Assembly: GCF_001423125.1 (NCBI RefSeq)
Contig: NZ_LMNW01000001.1
Span: forward strand, 329,944 to 393,943
Direction of reading: 5' to 3'
Length of the DNA: 64,000 nucleotides
DNA from: Duganella sp. Leaf126
Lineage (GTDB): Bacteria; Pseudomonadota; Gammaproteobacteria; Burkholderiales; Burkholderiaceae_D
Shown here: positions 28,975 to 38,505 of the stretch, piece after piece
Layout: each line of letters opens with the position of its first letter
Numbering within the stretch: position 1 is the first letter of the stretch
Translations under genes and position numbers: made by a program
The notes under the pieces: generated by a model
Databases searched by the model: none
Told to the model about the DNA's origin: nothing
The model's input: the letters and a program-made list of their open reading frames with translations, nothing else

Positions 28975-30687
28975 TTACTTTTGCGGTGGCGCGAAAGTGA
29001 TGACAAAGCGACCGCCGGAACGGCGATCGGCTGCGGGGCTGTCGGAAGTACCATGACTATCGAAGCGGTATTCGTAATCGAGCCGCGCATCATTATTCAA
29101 ACACATTTCGCGCGCCAGGTACAAGCCCAGCCCGGTCCCTTTGCTCGATGTCGTATAAAACGGTTCGAACAGGTGTGCGCGCACCTCGCCGCTGATGCCG
29201 GGACCGTCGTCCTGCACGTGCAGCTCCAGCCAGTTCGGCTGCCGCACCAGGTCCAGGCGGATCGACGCCGGCGCGCCGCTGGCGTAGCGCAGCGCATTGC
29301 CGACCAGGTTGGCGATCACCTCGCGCAGGTGCAGCGGGTTGAAATGCACGGTGGTGCCGGGCGCCACCGACACGGCGATCACGTCCGGCGGCACGCCCTC
29401 GGTGTCGATGAATTCCTCGCGCAGCTCGACCAGGAAGCTGTCGAGCGCCAGCGGCTCGTACTGGACGTGGGATTTGCGCGACAGTTGCAGGATGTCCTCG
29501 ACGATGCGGTTGACCCGCTTGACGTTGTCGTCGACGATGCGCAGCAGGCGGCGCTGGCCGGGATCGTCGATATCTTCGGCCAGCAGCGCGCTGGCGTGGC
29601 CGATGGCCGACAGCGGATTGCGCACCTCGTGGGCGATGCTGGCGGTGAGCCGCCCCATCGAGGCCAGCTTGAGCTGCTGGGCGCGCTCCTCGATCTCGCT
29701 GACCTGCTGCAGGAAGATCACGCTGCGCGCCAGGCTGGCGCACGTTTCACCGGTGTCGTCGCCGGCCTGCGGCACCTGACCCAGGTCGACGGCGGCAAAG
29801 CGCGCCTTGAGGCGGATGCTGAAATACGGCTTGAGCGTGATGAAGGCGGTATCGAGCGCGGGGTCGGCGCGCCATTCGGCGTAGGCCAGCGCCAGCGGCG
29901 ACTGCACGGCGGCCAGGTCGCCGTCGCGGTCACGGTGGTCATCGCCATCGCCATCGGCATGGTCGGCGGCCGACAGCCCGAGCATCTGCTGCGCGGCCGG
30001 GTTGCTGGCCAGGATATGGCCGCCCGCATCGACCACCAGCACGCCGTCGGCCACGTCGGCCATCACCAGCCGGTTGACTGCCTGCTGCACGCCGATCTCC
30101 ACGCCGCGCCGGATCGCCAGCTCTTCCTGGCCGATCAGCCGCGCCGCCATGCGGTTCAGGCACAGCACGGCCGCAAAATACGCGGCGCCGTACAGGCCCG
30201 ATTGCAGCAGGATGTGTTCGCCCTCCATCTCCAGCACCTGGATCACGCCCATGCCCAGCATGAACAGCGCCACCAGCGCCGTGCAAAACAGCGCCAGCAC
30301 CAGCGGCGCCAGGATGGCGGCGCCGGCCAGCGGGAACAGGTAGAGGATGGCCAGTCCGCTGCGCAGGCCGCCGCCGTCGGCATACAGCAGCGAGATGATG
30401 GCCAGGTCGCAGGCGATCTGCACCAGCAGCTGGACCAGGAAGCGGCGCTGCCCGTACACGGCCGTCAGCGCAAACGCGATCGCCAGCGCCAGGTAGGTCA
30501 GGCAGGTCCACAGGTACAGGTGGTGGCCGGCGACGCGCAGGCCGCCGCCGTCAAAGCGCAGGTACAGCAGCAGCACCAGCGCGATGACGATGCGGGTGGC
30601 GTTGAGGGTTTGCAGCGAGCGCCAGAACGTGGCGCGTGCGGGAGTGGGGTCGCCTGGCGCAGCCGCTGCCGCTAGCAGACGCGCCAT
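28975..30687 (-). CDS. pilS: Sensor histidine kinase, PilS-like
   Basis: A 570-residue inner-membrane kinase. Six hydrophobic segments lie in the N-terminal third, then a PAS-like domain (VADGVLVVDAGGHILASNPA) interrupted by an Asp/His-rich insert (DGDGDDHRDRDGD), a DHp helix with the phospho-histidine in SIAHEVRNPLS, and a HATPase domain with N, G1 and G2 boxes (NALRYAS; DDGPGIS; GTGLGLYLA). The start at 30687 follows the PP0621-like stop by 4 bp. Partner regulator is pilR directly downstream. Confidence 0.88.
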   Translation of the reverse strand: MARLLAAAAAPGDPTPARATFWRSLQTLNATRIVIALVLLLYLRFDGGGLRVAGHHLYLWTCLTYLALAIAFALTAVYGQRRFLVQLLVQIACDLAIISLLYADGGGLRSGLAILYLFPLAGAAILAPLVLALFCTALVALFMLGMGVIQVLEMEGEHILLQSGLYGAAYFAAVLCLNRMAARLIGQEELAIRRGVEIGVQQAVNRLVMADVADGVLVVDAGGHILASNPAAQQMLGLSAADHADGDGDDHRDRDGDLAAVQSPLALAYAEWRADPALDTAFITLKPYFSIRLKARFAAVDLGQVPQAGDDTGETCASLARSVIFLQQVSEIEERAQQLKLASMGRLTASIAHEVRNPLSAIGHASALLAEDIDDPGQRRLLRIVDDNVKRVNRIVEDILQLSRKSHVQYEPLALDSFLVELREEFIDTEGVPPDVIAVSVAPGTTVHFNPLHLREVIANLVGNALRYASGAPASIRLDLVRQPNWLELHVQDDGPGISGEVRAHLFEPFYTTSSKGTGLGLYLAREMCLNNDARLDYEYRFDSHGTSDSPAADRRSGGRFVITFAPPQK

Positions 30688-30691
30688 GGCG

Positions 30692-31018
30692 TCAGTTCGG
30701 TGGCAGGGCGGCGTGCGCCTTGCTGCAGTAGATGGCGCCGTCGAAGCGCACCGCCTCGCTGGCCGGGAAGAACACGCCGCAGTGCGCGCAGGCGAGCATG
30801 GTTTCGGCCTCGCTGGCCGCCTGGCCGCCGGCGCGCTGCCGGTGCGCTGACTGCTGGTGGGGTTGCTGCCGGGGTTGCTCCATCGCTTGCTGCATCTGCT
30901 GTCGCTGCTGCGCCGCGCGGAACTGCTGTTCGGCGCGCCGCTGCGCACCGCGAATCTTGCTGCGGATCGCGAACACGATCAGGCAGATCAAGGCCACCCA
31001 GAATATCAACCGGCTCAT
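30692..31018 (-). CDS. PP0621-family small membrane protein
   Basis: A 108-residue protein with an N-terminal membrane helix (SRLIFWVALICLIVFAIRSK), a Gln-rich charged middle, and a C-terminal treble-clef-like motif (CAHCGVFFPASEAVRFDG...YCS) with three cysteines and a histidine that may bind zinc. Function unknown. It occurs next to PilS/PilR in many betaproteobacteria. The start at 31018 is preferred to an ATG 6 bases upstream because it has AAGGG at good spacing and an ATGA overlap with the CcsA-like gene. Confidence 0.8.
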   Translation of the reverse strand: MSRLIFWVALICLIVFAIRSKIRGAQRRAEQQFRAAQQRQQMQQAMEQPRQQPHQQSAHRQRAGGQAASEAETMLACAHCGVFFPASEAVRFDGAIYCSKAHAALPPN

Positions 31019-31821
31019 GCCCATCCCTTATGCAATACCACTTCAAACACGAAACGGCTGCCGACATAGGCCAGCAGCAAGGTGGCGAAACCGGCCAGGG
31101 TAAAACTGAGCGCCGTCTTGCCGCGCCAGCCGCGCAGGCGCCGCCCCGCCAGCAGCGCCGCGAACAGCACCCATGACAGAATGGCGAAGGCCGACTTGTG
31201 GTCCCACTTGAGGGCCTGGCCGAACAGCTCTTCGGAAAACACCAGGCCCGACACGACGGTCAGCGTGAGCAGGGTGAAGCCGATGCTGATCATGCGGAAC
31301 AACAGCTTTTCCATGGTCAGCAGGGCCGGCAGCTGGTCGAGCGCGCCCGACAGAAAACTCTTGCGGTCGGTGGCGGCCGCGTGCAGCCGGGCTTCCTGCA
31401 GCGCCATCAGCACGGCATGGAAGGCGGCAATCGTGAGCACGCTGTAGGCCAGCGTGGCCACCGCAATATGCCAGCCGAACAGCGGGGTCTTGTCGCCGAG
31501 CGGGATCAGCGCGCCCGGATACACCGCCTGCAGCGCCACCGTGAGCGCGGCGGTCGGCATGACCAGGCGGCGCAGGCCGTCGAGGCCGAAATTGCGGTTT
31601 TCAATCCAGTAGGCGGCCACCGACACCCACAGCGCCGACGACAGCATGGCCGCGAAACCGAGCCGCAGCGAGCCCTCGGCCGCGACGTCGGTCCACAGTC
31701 CGACACCATGCACCAGCCAGGCCACGACCGTCACCGCCGACACCAGCGTGCCACGGCGCGCGGGCAAGGCGGCGCACAGGAGATACAGCGCGATGGCTGC
31801 GATGAACAAATAGGTCTGCAT
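31015..31821 (-). CDS. CcsA/YpjD-like inner-membrane protein (cytochrome c assembly family)
   Basis: A 268-residue polytopic protein with about eight membrane helices. It belongs to the CytC_asm family: a conserved histidine lies in PLFGWHIAVATLAYS and another in KWDHKSAFAILSW, positions linked to heme handling in CcsA. In other betaproteobacteria this gene is usually found next to ffh. Here ffh is 5 kb away, with a transporter operon and an M48/DUF898 pair in between. The exact role is unproven. Confidence 0.82.
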   Translation of the reverse strand: MQTYLFIAAIALYLLCAALPARRGTLVSAVTVVAWLVHGVGLWTDVAAEGSLRLGFAAMLSSALWVSVAAYWIENRNFGLDGLRRLVMPTAALTVALQAVYPGALIPLGDKTPLFGWHIAVATLAYSVLTIAAFHAVLMALQEARLHAAATDRKSFLSGALDQLPALLTMEKLLFRMISIGFTLLTLTVVSGLVFSEELFGQALKWDHKSAFAILSWVLFAALLAGRRLRGWRGKTALSFTLAGFATLLLAYVGSRFVFEVVLHKGWA

Positions 31822-31857
31822 CCGGCCAGTTTACACCATCGCCCTTCTCCGCAGCGA

Positions 31858-32682
31858 TCAATCGATGCCGGCGAGGCGCAGTTCGTCGTGGTGGTAGCGC
31901 TGTTGTTCTTCCATCAACAGCAGGCCCAGCTCGCGCTTGAGGGTGTTGAACGCGATCGCGGACGGGTCGCGCGGGCGCGCCAGGTCCACCGCCAGGTCGC
32001 ACTTGACGGTGCCGGGACGGTACGTCATCACCACGATGCGGTCGGCCAGGTACAGCGCTTCCTCGATGCTGTGGGTGACGAACACGATGGTCTGGTTCAG
32101 CGTCCCCCACAGCCGCAGCAGCTCGTCCTGCAGGTTGCGGCGGGTGAGCGCATCGAGCGCGCCGAACGGCTCGTCCATCAGCAGGATCGGCGCATCGAGC
32201 GCCAGCACGCGGGCGATCGCCACCCGCTGGCGCATGCCGCCGGACAGCTCCTTCGGGTAGCGGTGCCTGAAATCGCTCAGCGACAGCATGGCCAGCAGCG
32301 CCTCGACGCGGGCCGCGACGGCCGCCGCCGGCAGCCGCTGCACGCGCAGGCCGAAGCCGATATTGTCGGCCACCGTCATCCACGGAAACAGCGCGTATTC
32401 CTGGAACACCATGCCGCGCCCGGGACCGGGGCCGGTCACCGGCTGGCCGCCGGCGGTGATGGTGCCGGTGGTGGGCGCCACGAAGCCGGCCACCGCGTTG
32501 AGGAGCGTCGATTTGCCGCAGCCCGACGGCCCCAGCAGGCAGACGAACTGGCCCTGTGGAATCACCAGGTCGATATCCTGCAAGGCCACCATGGCGTGCC
32601 CGGCCGTGTGAAACACCTGGCCGACGCCATCGATCACGATCTGGGGACGTAACACGGTCGGGGGTGACAGGTGCGGGTTCAT
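31858..32682 (-). CDS. ABC transporter ATPase, nitrate/sulfonate/taurine type
   Basis: A 274-residue ATPase of a SsuB/TauB-like importer. Walker A is GPSGCGKST (about 51-59), the signature is LSGGMRQR, Walker B is ILLMDEPFGALD, and the switch histidine is in VFVTHSIEEA. The start MNPHLSPP at 32682 overlaps the permease stop by 4 bp. It is the last gene of a three-gene uptake operon (binding protein, permease, ATPase). Confidence 0.92.
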   Translation of the reverse strand: MNPHLSPPTVLRPQIVIDGVGQVFHTAGHAMVALQDIDLVIPQGQFVCLLGPSGCGKSTLLNAVAGFVAPTTGTITAGGQPVTGPGPGRGMVFQEYALFPWMTVADNIGFGLRVQRLPAAAVAARVEALLAMLSLSDFRHRYPKELSGGMRQRVAIARVLALDAPILLMDEPFGALDALTRRNLQDELLRLWGTLNQTIVFVTHSIEEALYLADRIVVMTYRPGTVKCDLAVDLARPRDPSAIAFNTLKRELGLLLMEEQQRYHHDELRLAGID

Positions 32683-33542
32683 GGCTGCTCCAGGCCGCGG
32701 TGCCAGCGCAGCAGATGGTTGTTCAGGCGGTTCACGGCCGCGTCGATCGCCAGCCCCAGCAGACCGATCGTGACCATGCCGGCGATGATCTTGTCCGACC
32801 AAAAATATTCGCGCGCTTCGAGAATGCGGAAACCCAGGCCGTTATTTACGGCAATCATCTCGGAGACGATCACCACGATGAAGGCGGTGCCGATGCCGAT
32901 CCGCACGCCCGACAGGATGTACGGCACGGCAGCCGGCACGATCACGCGCAGGAACAGCGTGGCCCCGGAGGCGCCCAGGTTGCGCGCCGCCCGCAGATAG
33001 ATGCCATCGACCAGGCGCACGCCGGCAACGGTATTCATCAGCACCGGGAAGAAGGCGCCAAGCGCGATCAGGAACACGGCCGGCGGGTTGCCGAGCCCGA
33101 ACCACAGGATGGCCAGCGGAATATAGGCGATCGGCGGAATCGGCCGCAGCAGCTGCATCATCGGATTGAGCCAGCGGTAGACGCGGGCGTTGGCGCCCAT
33201 GGCCAGGCCGAGCGGCAGCGCCAGGCCGGCGCCGATGGCAAAACCGGCCGCCACCCGGTACAAGCTGCCCAGCGCATCGCCGACCAGTTCGCCGGAGACG
33301 GCCCAGGCCAGCCAGGCGCCCTGGCTGGCGTCGTAGGGCTGCAGCGGCAGCAGGTAGTCGCACCACCGGTGGGCCACCGCCAGCGGCGCCGGCAGCACCT
33401 GCGGATTGACCCAGCCCAGCGCGACAACGCTCTGCCACAGCGCGACCACCAGTACCGGCACGATGGCGCCGGCCAGCGCGCCCCCGGTCCGCTGCCGGAA
33501 GGCGGCCAGGCCGGCCGACGTCACTGAACGCACGGCGCCCAT
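32679..33542 (-). CDS. ABC transporter permease, nitrate/sulfonate/taurine type
   Basis: A 287-residue inner-membrane permease with about six helices and the EAA-type loop (RAARNLGASGATLFLRVIVPAA). It pairs with the ATPase downstream (4-bp overlap) and the binding protein upstream (the stop and start codons are directly adjacent, no gap). The substrate is not predictable from the permease. Confidence 0.92.
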   Translation of the reverse strand: MGAVRSVTSAGLAAFRQRTGGALAGAIVPVLVVALWQSVVALGWVNPQVLPAPLAVAHRWCDYLLPLQPYDASQGAWLAWAVSGELVGDALGSLYRVAAGFAIGAGLALPLGLAMGANARVYRWLNPMMQLLRPIPPIAYIPLAILWFGLGNPPAVFLIALGAFFPVLMNTVAGVRLVDGIYLRAARNLGASGATLFLRVIVPAAVPYILSGVRIGIGTAFIVVIVSEMIAVNNGLGFRILEAREYFWSDKIIAGMVTIGLLGLAIDAAVNRLNNHLLRWHRGLEQP

Positions 33543-34520
33543 CTATTTGACTCCCAGGGTTTTCTTGGCTGCCGCCAGCAGGTCGGTGCGCACCCACTCG
33601 TGGGCGCTGGGTGCCTGGCGCATGCGGCCGATGCCGGCCTTGAGCATGGTATCGGCCGTGACCTGGATGTGTTCGGGCGTGATGTCGTAGCTGTACGGCG
33701 AATTGCCGATGGCGGCAGCGAAATCGGCGCGGCTGAGCTGGCCCCTGAACACGACCTCGCGCACGTATTTTTCGGCCGTGGCCGGCTGCTCGATGAAGGT
33801 CCTGGTGGCCTGCACGAAGCAGCGCATGAATTTTTCCGCCAGCGGCCGCTGTTGCGTGTAAAACTTTTCGGTCATCACCATGGTGCGCACCGGTTCGCCG
33901 ATCGGCGTGTCGTACGGTTTCAGGATTTCGCTGCCGTAACCCTGGTTCAGCGCCTGCGACGAGTGCGGCTCGGACTGCATCATGGCGTCGATATTGCGGC
34001 CCAGCAGCGCGTGGTTGAGGTCGGCGTAGGCAAGAAACACCAGCCGCACGTCCTTGCCCGGCTGATCCGATGCGGTCATGCCGTGCTTGTCCAGTTCGGC
34101 CAGCAGCAGCACGTCCTGGATGGCGCCGCGCGTGACGCCGACGCGCTTGCCTTTCAGGTCGCGCACGCTGCGCAGCTGCAGGTCGCTGCGCCCGACCAGC
34201 CGCGCCCCGCCCCGCGCAAAGCCGGCCACGACATAAATAGGCGCGCCGCCGGCGCGGCCGAGGATGGCAGCCTCGGACGCCGTGGTGCCCACGTCGAGCT
34301 CGCCGGCGATGATGGCCTGCATCACGTCCAGCCCCTTGGCAAATACGTGTTCCTCGACCTTGAAGCCGCATTGCGGCGCGATTTCCTTGATATACGAGAC
34401 AGCGCCGAAATGGGCCAGCTTGATATTGCCGAGCCGGACCACCTGCTGCGCCGCCGCAGCATGGCAAAAGGTCACCAGGGCCAGCAAACAGCACAGTGAG
34501 CACAGTGATTTGCGGTTCAT
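33543..34520 (-). CDS. ABC transporter substrate-binding protein (NMT1/SsuA-like)
   Basis: A 325-residue periplasmic binding protein with a signal peptide (about 1-25, ending CHAAAAQ). The SsuA/THI5-type fold shows LAHFGAVSYIKE, ELDVGTTASEAAIL and DLKGKRVGVTRGAIQD. Candidate ligands are sulfonates, taurine, nitrate or pyrimidine-like compounds; sequence alone does not decide. The start at 34520 has GGGAGG nearby, and the promoter just upstream carries a perfect palindrome. Confidence 0.88.
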   Translation of the reverse strand: MNRKSLCSLCCLLALVTFCHAAAAQQVVRLGNIKLAHFGAVSYIKEIAPQCGFKVEEHVFAKGLDVMQAIIAGELDVGTTASEAAILGRAGGAPIYVVAGFARGGARLVGRSDLQLRSVRDLKGKRVGVTRGAIQDVLLLAELDKHGMTASDQPGKDVRLVFLAYADLNHALLGRNIDAMMQSEPHSSQALNQGYGSEILKPYDTPIGEPVRTMVMTEKFYTQQRPLAEKFMRCFVQATRTFIEQPATAEKYVREVVFRGQLSRADFAAAIGNSPYSYDITPEHIQVTADTMLKAGIGRMRQAPSAHEWVRTDLLAAAKKTLGVK

Positions 34521-34536
34521 GCGCGCCTCCCGATAG

Positions 34537-34567
34537 TTGTCTATAGACAATATATATCGTGAGGCAA
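34537..34567 (-). promoter_or_regulatory. Promoter with 14-bp palindromic operator upstream of the ABC transporter operon
   Basis: On the minus strand TTGCCT (34562-34567) and TATAGA (34540-34545) are 16 bp apart. The perfect palindrome TTGTCTATAGACAA (34537-34550) covers the -10. The TTGTnnnnnnACAA shape resembles operators of GntR-family repressors, but no such gene lies in the window. Confidence 0.6.
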
Positions 34568-34623
34568 CTTTCCAGCTTTGCGCGGGGTCAAGCAGGCAGC
34601 GGACCGCTCAGTCGCTCAGCCGC

Positions 34624-35628
34624 TCAGCGCGCTGCGCGGATACGGGCGATGCGCTCGGCCGTGGCCGGGTGGCTCGACAGGTAGGACGAGGTGGGGCCAT
34701 CGCTGCCCTTGCCCAGCTTGACGAAGGCCTGGGCCAGGTGTTCGGGCGCGATGTCGTTATGGCGCAACATGGCAACCGCGTAATCGTCCGCCTCGGACTC
34801 GGCGTCGCGCGAGTATTTCATGTCCAGGGCCACCGTCGGCAGCGCCGCCAGCATGCTCGAGACATCGCCGAAGATCACCCAGGTGGCCGCTGCCACGGCC
34901 GAACTTTCTAGCAGCCGGCGCGTCAGGTGGCGCCGGTGCAGGTGGCCCAGCTCGTGCGCCAGCACGCCCATCACGGCCTGGTCGTCCTGCAGCAGGTTGA
35001 CCAGTTCATCGGTCAGCACGATGTCGCCCGATGGCAGGGCCAGCGCATTGGGACCGATGCGGCTGCTGCGAAACACCAGCTGCCAGCCCGGTGCACCGGC
35101 CTCGGGCGCCACCAGCGCGGCGAACTGGCCGCGCAGCTGGGCCTGGCGCGCGCGCGGCAGCTTGCTCGGCGCCAGCACGCGCGCATCGAGCACCTCGAGC
35201 ACGCCCTGCCCCAGCTGGCGCTCCACGCCGACCGGCAAGGCGTTTGCCACCGAGGTGGCCGCCGCCGGCAACAGGTAGACATACGCGCCCAGCACCACGG
35301 CCACCGTGACGGCCAGCGCCAGCAGCACGCCGCGCCAGCTTTGCTGCAGGCGCACCACGCCGGAATCGCGGTGGCCGCTGGCGGCCAGCAGCCGCTCGAA
35401 GGCGGCGCGGTCGTCGAGTTCGAGCCAGGCGCCATCGTCGAAGGTGACCTTGCGCGCGGCGTGGCGCGCCCGTTCGGACACGCGCAGGCTGGCCAGCGGC
35501 GCACGGCGTTCGACGTCGCCGGCCAGGTGCGCCACGCCGTCGGCGACGGCGAGGGTCACGCGGTGCAGGCGCGAGGTCTTGCCGTCGAAATAGCGGCCGG
35601 CCAGGCGCGCGATGTCCTGGTCGCTCAC
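34624..35628 (-). CDS. M48-family zinc metallopeptidase
   Basis: A 334-residue membrane-anchored peptidase. One helix lies at about 98-121, then a periplasmic M48 domain with the zinc motif HELGH (225-229), a third ligand in ESEADDYAV, and a C-terminal SSHPATAERI typical of the family. Related proteins act in envelope quality control. It overlaps the DUF898 gene by 4 bp, a pair seen repeatedly in betaproteobacteria, so the two products probably act together. Confidence 0.88.
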   Translation of the reverse strand: MSDQDIARLAGRYFDGKTSRLHRVTLAVADGVAHLAGDVERRAPLASLRVSERARHAARKVTFDDGAWLELDDRAAFERLLAASGHRDSGVVRLQQSWRGVLLALAVTVAVVLGAYVYLLPAAATSVANALPVGVERQLGQGVLEVLDARVLAPSKLPRARQAQLRGQFAALVAPEAGAPGWQLVFRSSRIGPNALALPSGDIVLTDELVNLLQDDQAVMGVLAHELGHLHRRHLTRRLLESSAVAAATWVIFGDVSSMLAALPTVALDMKYSRDAESEADDYAVAMLRHNDIAPEHLAQAFVKLGKGSDGPTSSYLSSHPATAERIARIRAAR

Positions 35629-36728
35629 AGCGAGAAATCGAAGTCCATGAAGTCCGACACGCCCTCGCCGGCGGCGCCCACGTCGGCGCTGTTGGTGGCG
35701 ACAAATGCGTCGAGGCTGCCGCCAGGGATCACGGTCAGCGATGCGATCCGGTAGCGCATCATGCGCACCTGCGCAAACGGCAGGAACAGGCCCAGCGTGC
35801 AGACGATGGCCAGCATATTGGTCACGATGATGAACAGCATGCGCCCGGTGTGCACGTCGGAGCGGAAGGTGTGCCGGTCGAGGCTGGCGCTATTCCACAT
35901 CAGGTTCTGGATCAGCGCGATCAGCAGCGGTGTCAGCGACAGGATCAGCAGGTAGAACACCGCGACGGCGATGCCGGTCCAGAAACCGAAACTGGCGCTG
36001 CGTGCAGCGACCTCCGCCGGCGTAGGTGCCGCCATCATCGCTGAAGCTTGCATCGCCGACACAATACCGAAGCCCACCACGAACACGATGCCCAACAGCA
36101 TGAAGGCAGCAAACAGCTTGTAAAAATCGCCGACGCTGGCGCGGGTGGCAAACCGCGCCTGGCCGAAGCGGCTCTGGTTGAATTGCCAGGCTTTCAGGCG
36201 CTGGTAGATATATGGCGTGGCCAGGCCCAGGGTGACGATATTGAGCAGCGGACGCAGCAGGCAGTTGATGTAGGCGTCGCGCAGCTGGCCGTCGAAGCGG
36301 AAGCGGATGCCGCGCCAGGCCGAGTTATGCAGCTGGAACTGCAGGCTGCGCCAGACGAACCACGGCACCACGGCCGCCATCACCACGAACATCGCCAGGG
36401 CCAGCAGCGGCGAAACCCTGCCCGCCAGCGCGTAGGCGCCCACCACTACGGCCGCCACGATGCGGCCCTTCAAGATGGCGAGCGGATTGCCGTGGTATTC
36501 GAAGCTGCTGCCGGCCAGCTCGGTGCTCGAATAAAAATACTGGTTGCGGCGCACCTTGGCCCAGGCCGAATAGATGCCGAGCGTGACGATGCTGAGCAGG
36601 ATGTTGACGATCCAGATGCGGAAATACTCGCTGCCGCTGGCGTGGAAGGCCAGTTGCTGCGGCGGCGTGACCGTGGCAGCGGGGGCGACGGGGGCGAACG
36701 GATCCGACGGCTGGGCGAAATCGACCAT
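35625..36728 (-). CDS. DUF898 (YjgN-like) membrane protein
   Basis: A 367-residue polytopic inner-membrane protein. It has two related halves, each with a conserved tyrosine/tryptophan-rich motif (LGIYSAWAKVRRNQYFYSST; TLGLATPYIYQRLKAW). Function unknown. It is translationally coupled to the downstream M48 peptidase, which may process it or use it as a membrane partner. Confidence 0.85.
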   Translation of the reverse strand: MVDFAQPSDPFAPVAPAATVTPPQQLAFHASGSEYFRIWIVNILLSIVTLGIYSAWAKVRRNQYFYSSTELAGSSFEYHGNPLAILKGRIVAAVVVGAYALAGRVSPLLALAMFVVMAAVVPWFVWRSLQFQLHNSAWRGIRFRFDGQLRDAYINCLLRPLLNIVTLGLATPYIYQRLKAWQFNQSRFGQARFATRASVGDFYKLFAAFMLLGIVFVVGFGIVSAMQASAMMAAPTPAEVAARSASFGFWTGIAVAVFYLLILSLTPLLIALIQNLMWNSASLDRHTFRSDVHTGRMLFIIVTNMLAIVCTLGLFLPFAQVRMMRYRIASLTVIPGGSLDAFVATNSADVGAAGEGVSDFMDFDFSL

Positions 36729-36936
36729 TGCTGTAACTCATCAAGTTGTGAAAAACAGAACGATGCGCCGATGCCAATACCTTGTCAATAAGAAATTAGC
36801 AGCCACCGCCGGTCCGCCCCCCCTCGGGCCGTCGCCCGCCACACGTCCTGAGGTAAAATGACGGCCATTGTCCGTCCGGCGACGGCCTTGCGCCTTGCTG
36901 CCGGCCCTGCCCTAACACCGCTTCCACAGGTTCATC

Positions 36937-38304
36937 ATGCTAGATAATCTTACCCAACGCCTTGCCAAGGTGGTCAAAACCATGCGCGGCGAGGCCCGTC
37001 TGACCGAGGCCAATACCGCCGAGATGTTGCGCGAAGTGCGCATGGCGCTGCTGGAAGCCGACGTCGCCTTGCCGGCGGTGCGCGAGTTCATCGCCCGCGT
37101 CAAGGAAAAAGCCCTGGGCGAGGAAGTCCTCTCCTCGCTGTCGCCAGGCCAGGCGCTGGTCGGCGTGGTGCAGCGCGAGCTGGCCAGCCTGATGGGCGCC
37201 GACCTCGGCCCCGAAGCGACCCAGATCAGCTTTGCCCAGCAACCGCCCGCCATCATCCTGATGGCCGGTCTGCAAGGCGTGGGCAAGACCACCACGGTCG
37301 GCAAGCTGGCCAAGTACCTGAAGGAAGAAAAGAAAAAGAAAGTGCTGACCGTCTCGGCCGACGTCTATCGTCCGGCCGCGATCGCCCAGCTGCAATCGGT
37401 CACCGGCCAGGTCGGCGCCGACTTCTTCCCGTCCACCGCGCAGGACAAGCCGGTCGATATCGCGCTGGCCGCGCTCGACTGGGCGAAAAAGCACTACCAC
37501 GACGTGCTGATCATCGACACGGCCGGCCGCCTCGGTATCGACGAAGCGATGATGAAGGAGATCGCCGCCGTGCACGGCGCGGTCAAGCCGGTCGAGACCC
37601 TGTTCGTGGTCGACGCCATGCTCGGTCAGGATGCGATCAACACGGCCAAGGCCTTCAACGACGCCCTGCCGCTGACCGGCATCGTGCTGACCAAGCTCGA
37701 CGGCGATTCGCGCGGCGGTGCGGCGCTGTCGGTGCGTCATATCACCGGCAAGCCGATCAAGTTTGCCGGCGTGTCGGAAAAGCTCGACGGCCTCGAAGCG
37801 TTCGATCCGACCCGCATGGCCAGCCGCGTGCTGGGCATGGGCGACATCCTGGCGCTGGTCGAGGAAGCGCGCAAGGGCGTCGACAGCAAGGCCGCTGCCG
37901 ACCTGGCCAACAAGATGAAGAGCGGCGCCAAGTTCGACATGAACGACTTCAAGGCGCAGCTGGGCCAGATGAAAAAGATGGGCGGCATGGCCAGCCTGGT
38001 CGACAAGCTGCCGGCGCAGTTCCAGCAGGCGGCCGGCAACGCCAACATGGACCAGGCCGACAAGCAGGTGCGGCGCATGGTCGGCATCATCGATTCGATG
38101 ACGCCGCAGGAACGCGCCAAGCCGGAGCTGATCAAGGCCACCCGCAAGCGCCGCATCGCCGCAGGCGCCGGCGTCCAGGTGCAGGAAGTAAACCGCATGC
38201 TCAACCAGTTCGAGCAGATGCAGACCATGATGAAAAAGCTGTCCGGCGGCGGCATGGCAAAGATGATGCGGTCGATGAAAGGCATGCTGCCAGGCATGCG
38301 CTAA
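36937..38304 (+). CDS. ffh: Signal recognition particle protein
   Basis: A 455-residue GTPase that, with 4.5S RNA, targets nascent membrane proteins to FtsY. N domain (1-90), G domain with G1 GLQGVGKTTT (111-120), RPAAIAQL, DTAGR and TKLDGD motifs, and a Met-rich M domain (MKKMGGMASL; MMKKLSGGGMAKMMRSMKGM). Full length with conserved termini. Confidence 0.97.
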   Translation: MLDNLTQRLAKVVKTMRGEARLTEANTAEMLREVRMALLEADVALPAVREFIARVKEKALGEEVLSSLSPGQALVGVVQRELASLMGADLGPEATQISFAQQPPAIILMAGLQGVGKTTTVGKLAKYLKEEKKKKVLTVSADVYRPAAIAQLQSVTGQVGADFFPSTAQDKPVDIALAALDWAKKHYHDVLIIDTAGRLGIDEAMMKEIAAVHGAVKPVETLFVVDAMLGQDAINTAKAFNDALPLTGIVLTKLDGDSRGGAALSVRHITGKPIKFAGVSEKLDGLEAFDPTRMASRVLGMGDILALVEEARKGVDSKAAADLANKMKSGAKFDMNDFKAQLGQMKKMGGMASLVDKLPAQFQQAAGNANMDQADKQVRRMVGIIDSMTPQERAKPELIKATRKRRIAAGAGVQVQEVNRMLNQFEQMQTMMKKLSGGGMAKMMRSMKGMLPGMR

Positions 38305-38338
38305 ATCTGCAGGAAACCGCGCCAATACAGGGAAAACG

Positions 38339-38369
38339 GCCAGTGCGCGCCCCGTCGGGGTGCACTGGC
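38339..38369 (+). other. Hairpin after ffh
   Basis: GCCAGTGC (38339-38346) pairs with GCACTGGC (38362-38369), with an inner CCCC-GTC-GGGG. There is no T-run, so it may stabilise the mRNA or support factor-dependent termination rather than act as an intrinsic terminator. Confidence 0.45.
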
Positions 38370-38505
38370 GCGCATAGCCACGCAATTACGTGGTGTTTCC
38401 AGGCTAAAACGCGAAAAACACTTGCATATGACCTAAATCCCCACCAATATTAGCCGGTGCGATCAATTGCGCAATTTTCCATGTGTTCGTTAAGGAGGCT
38501 CGAAT

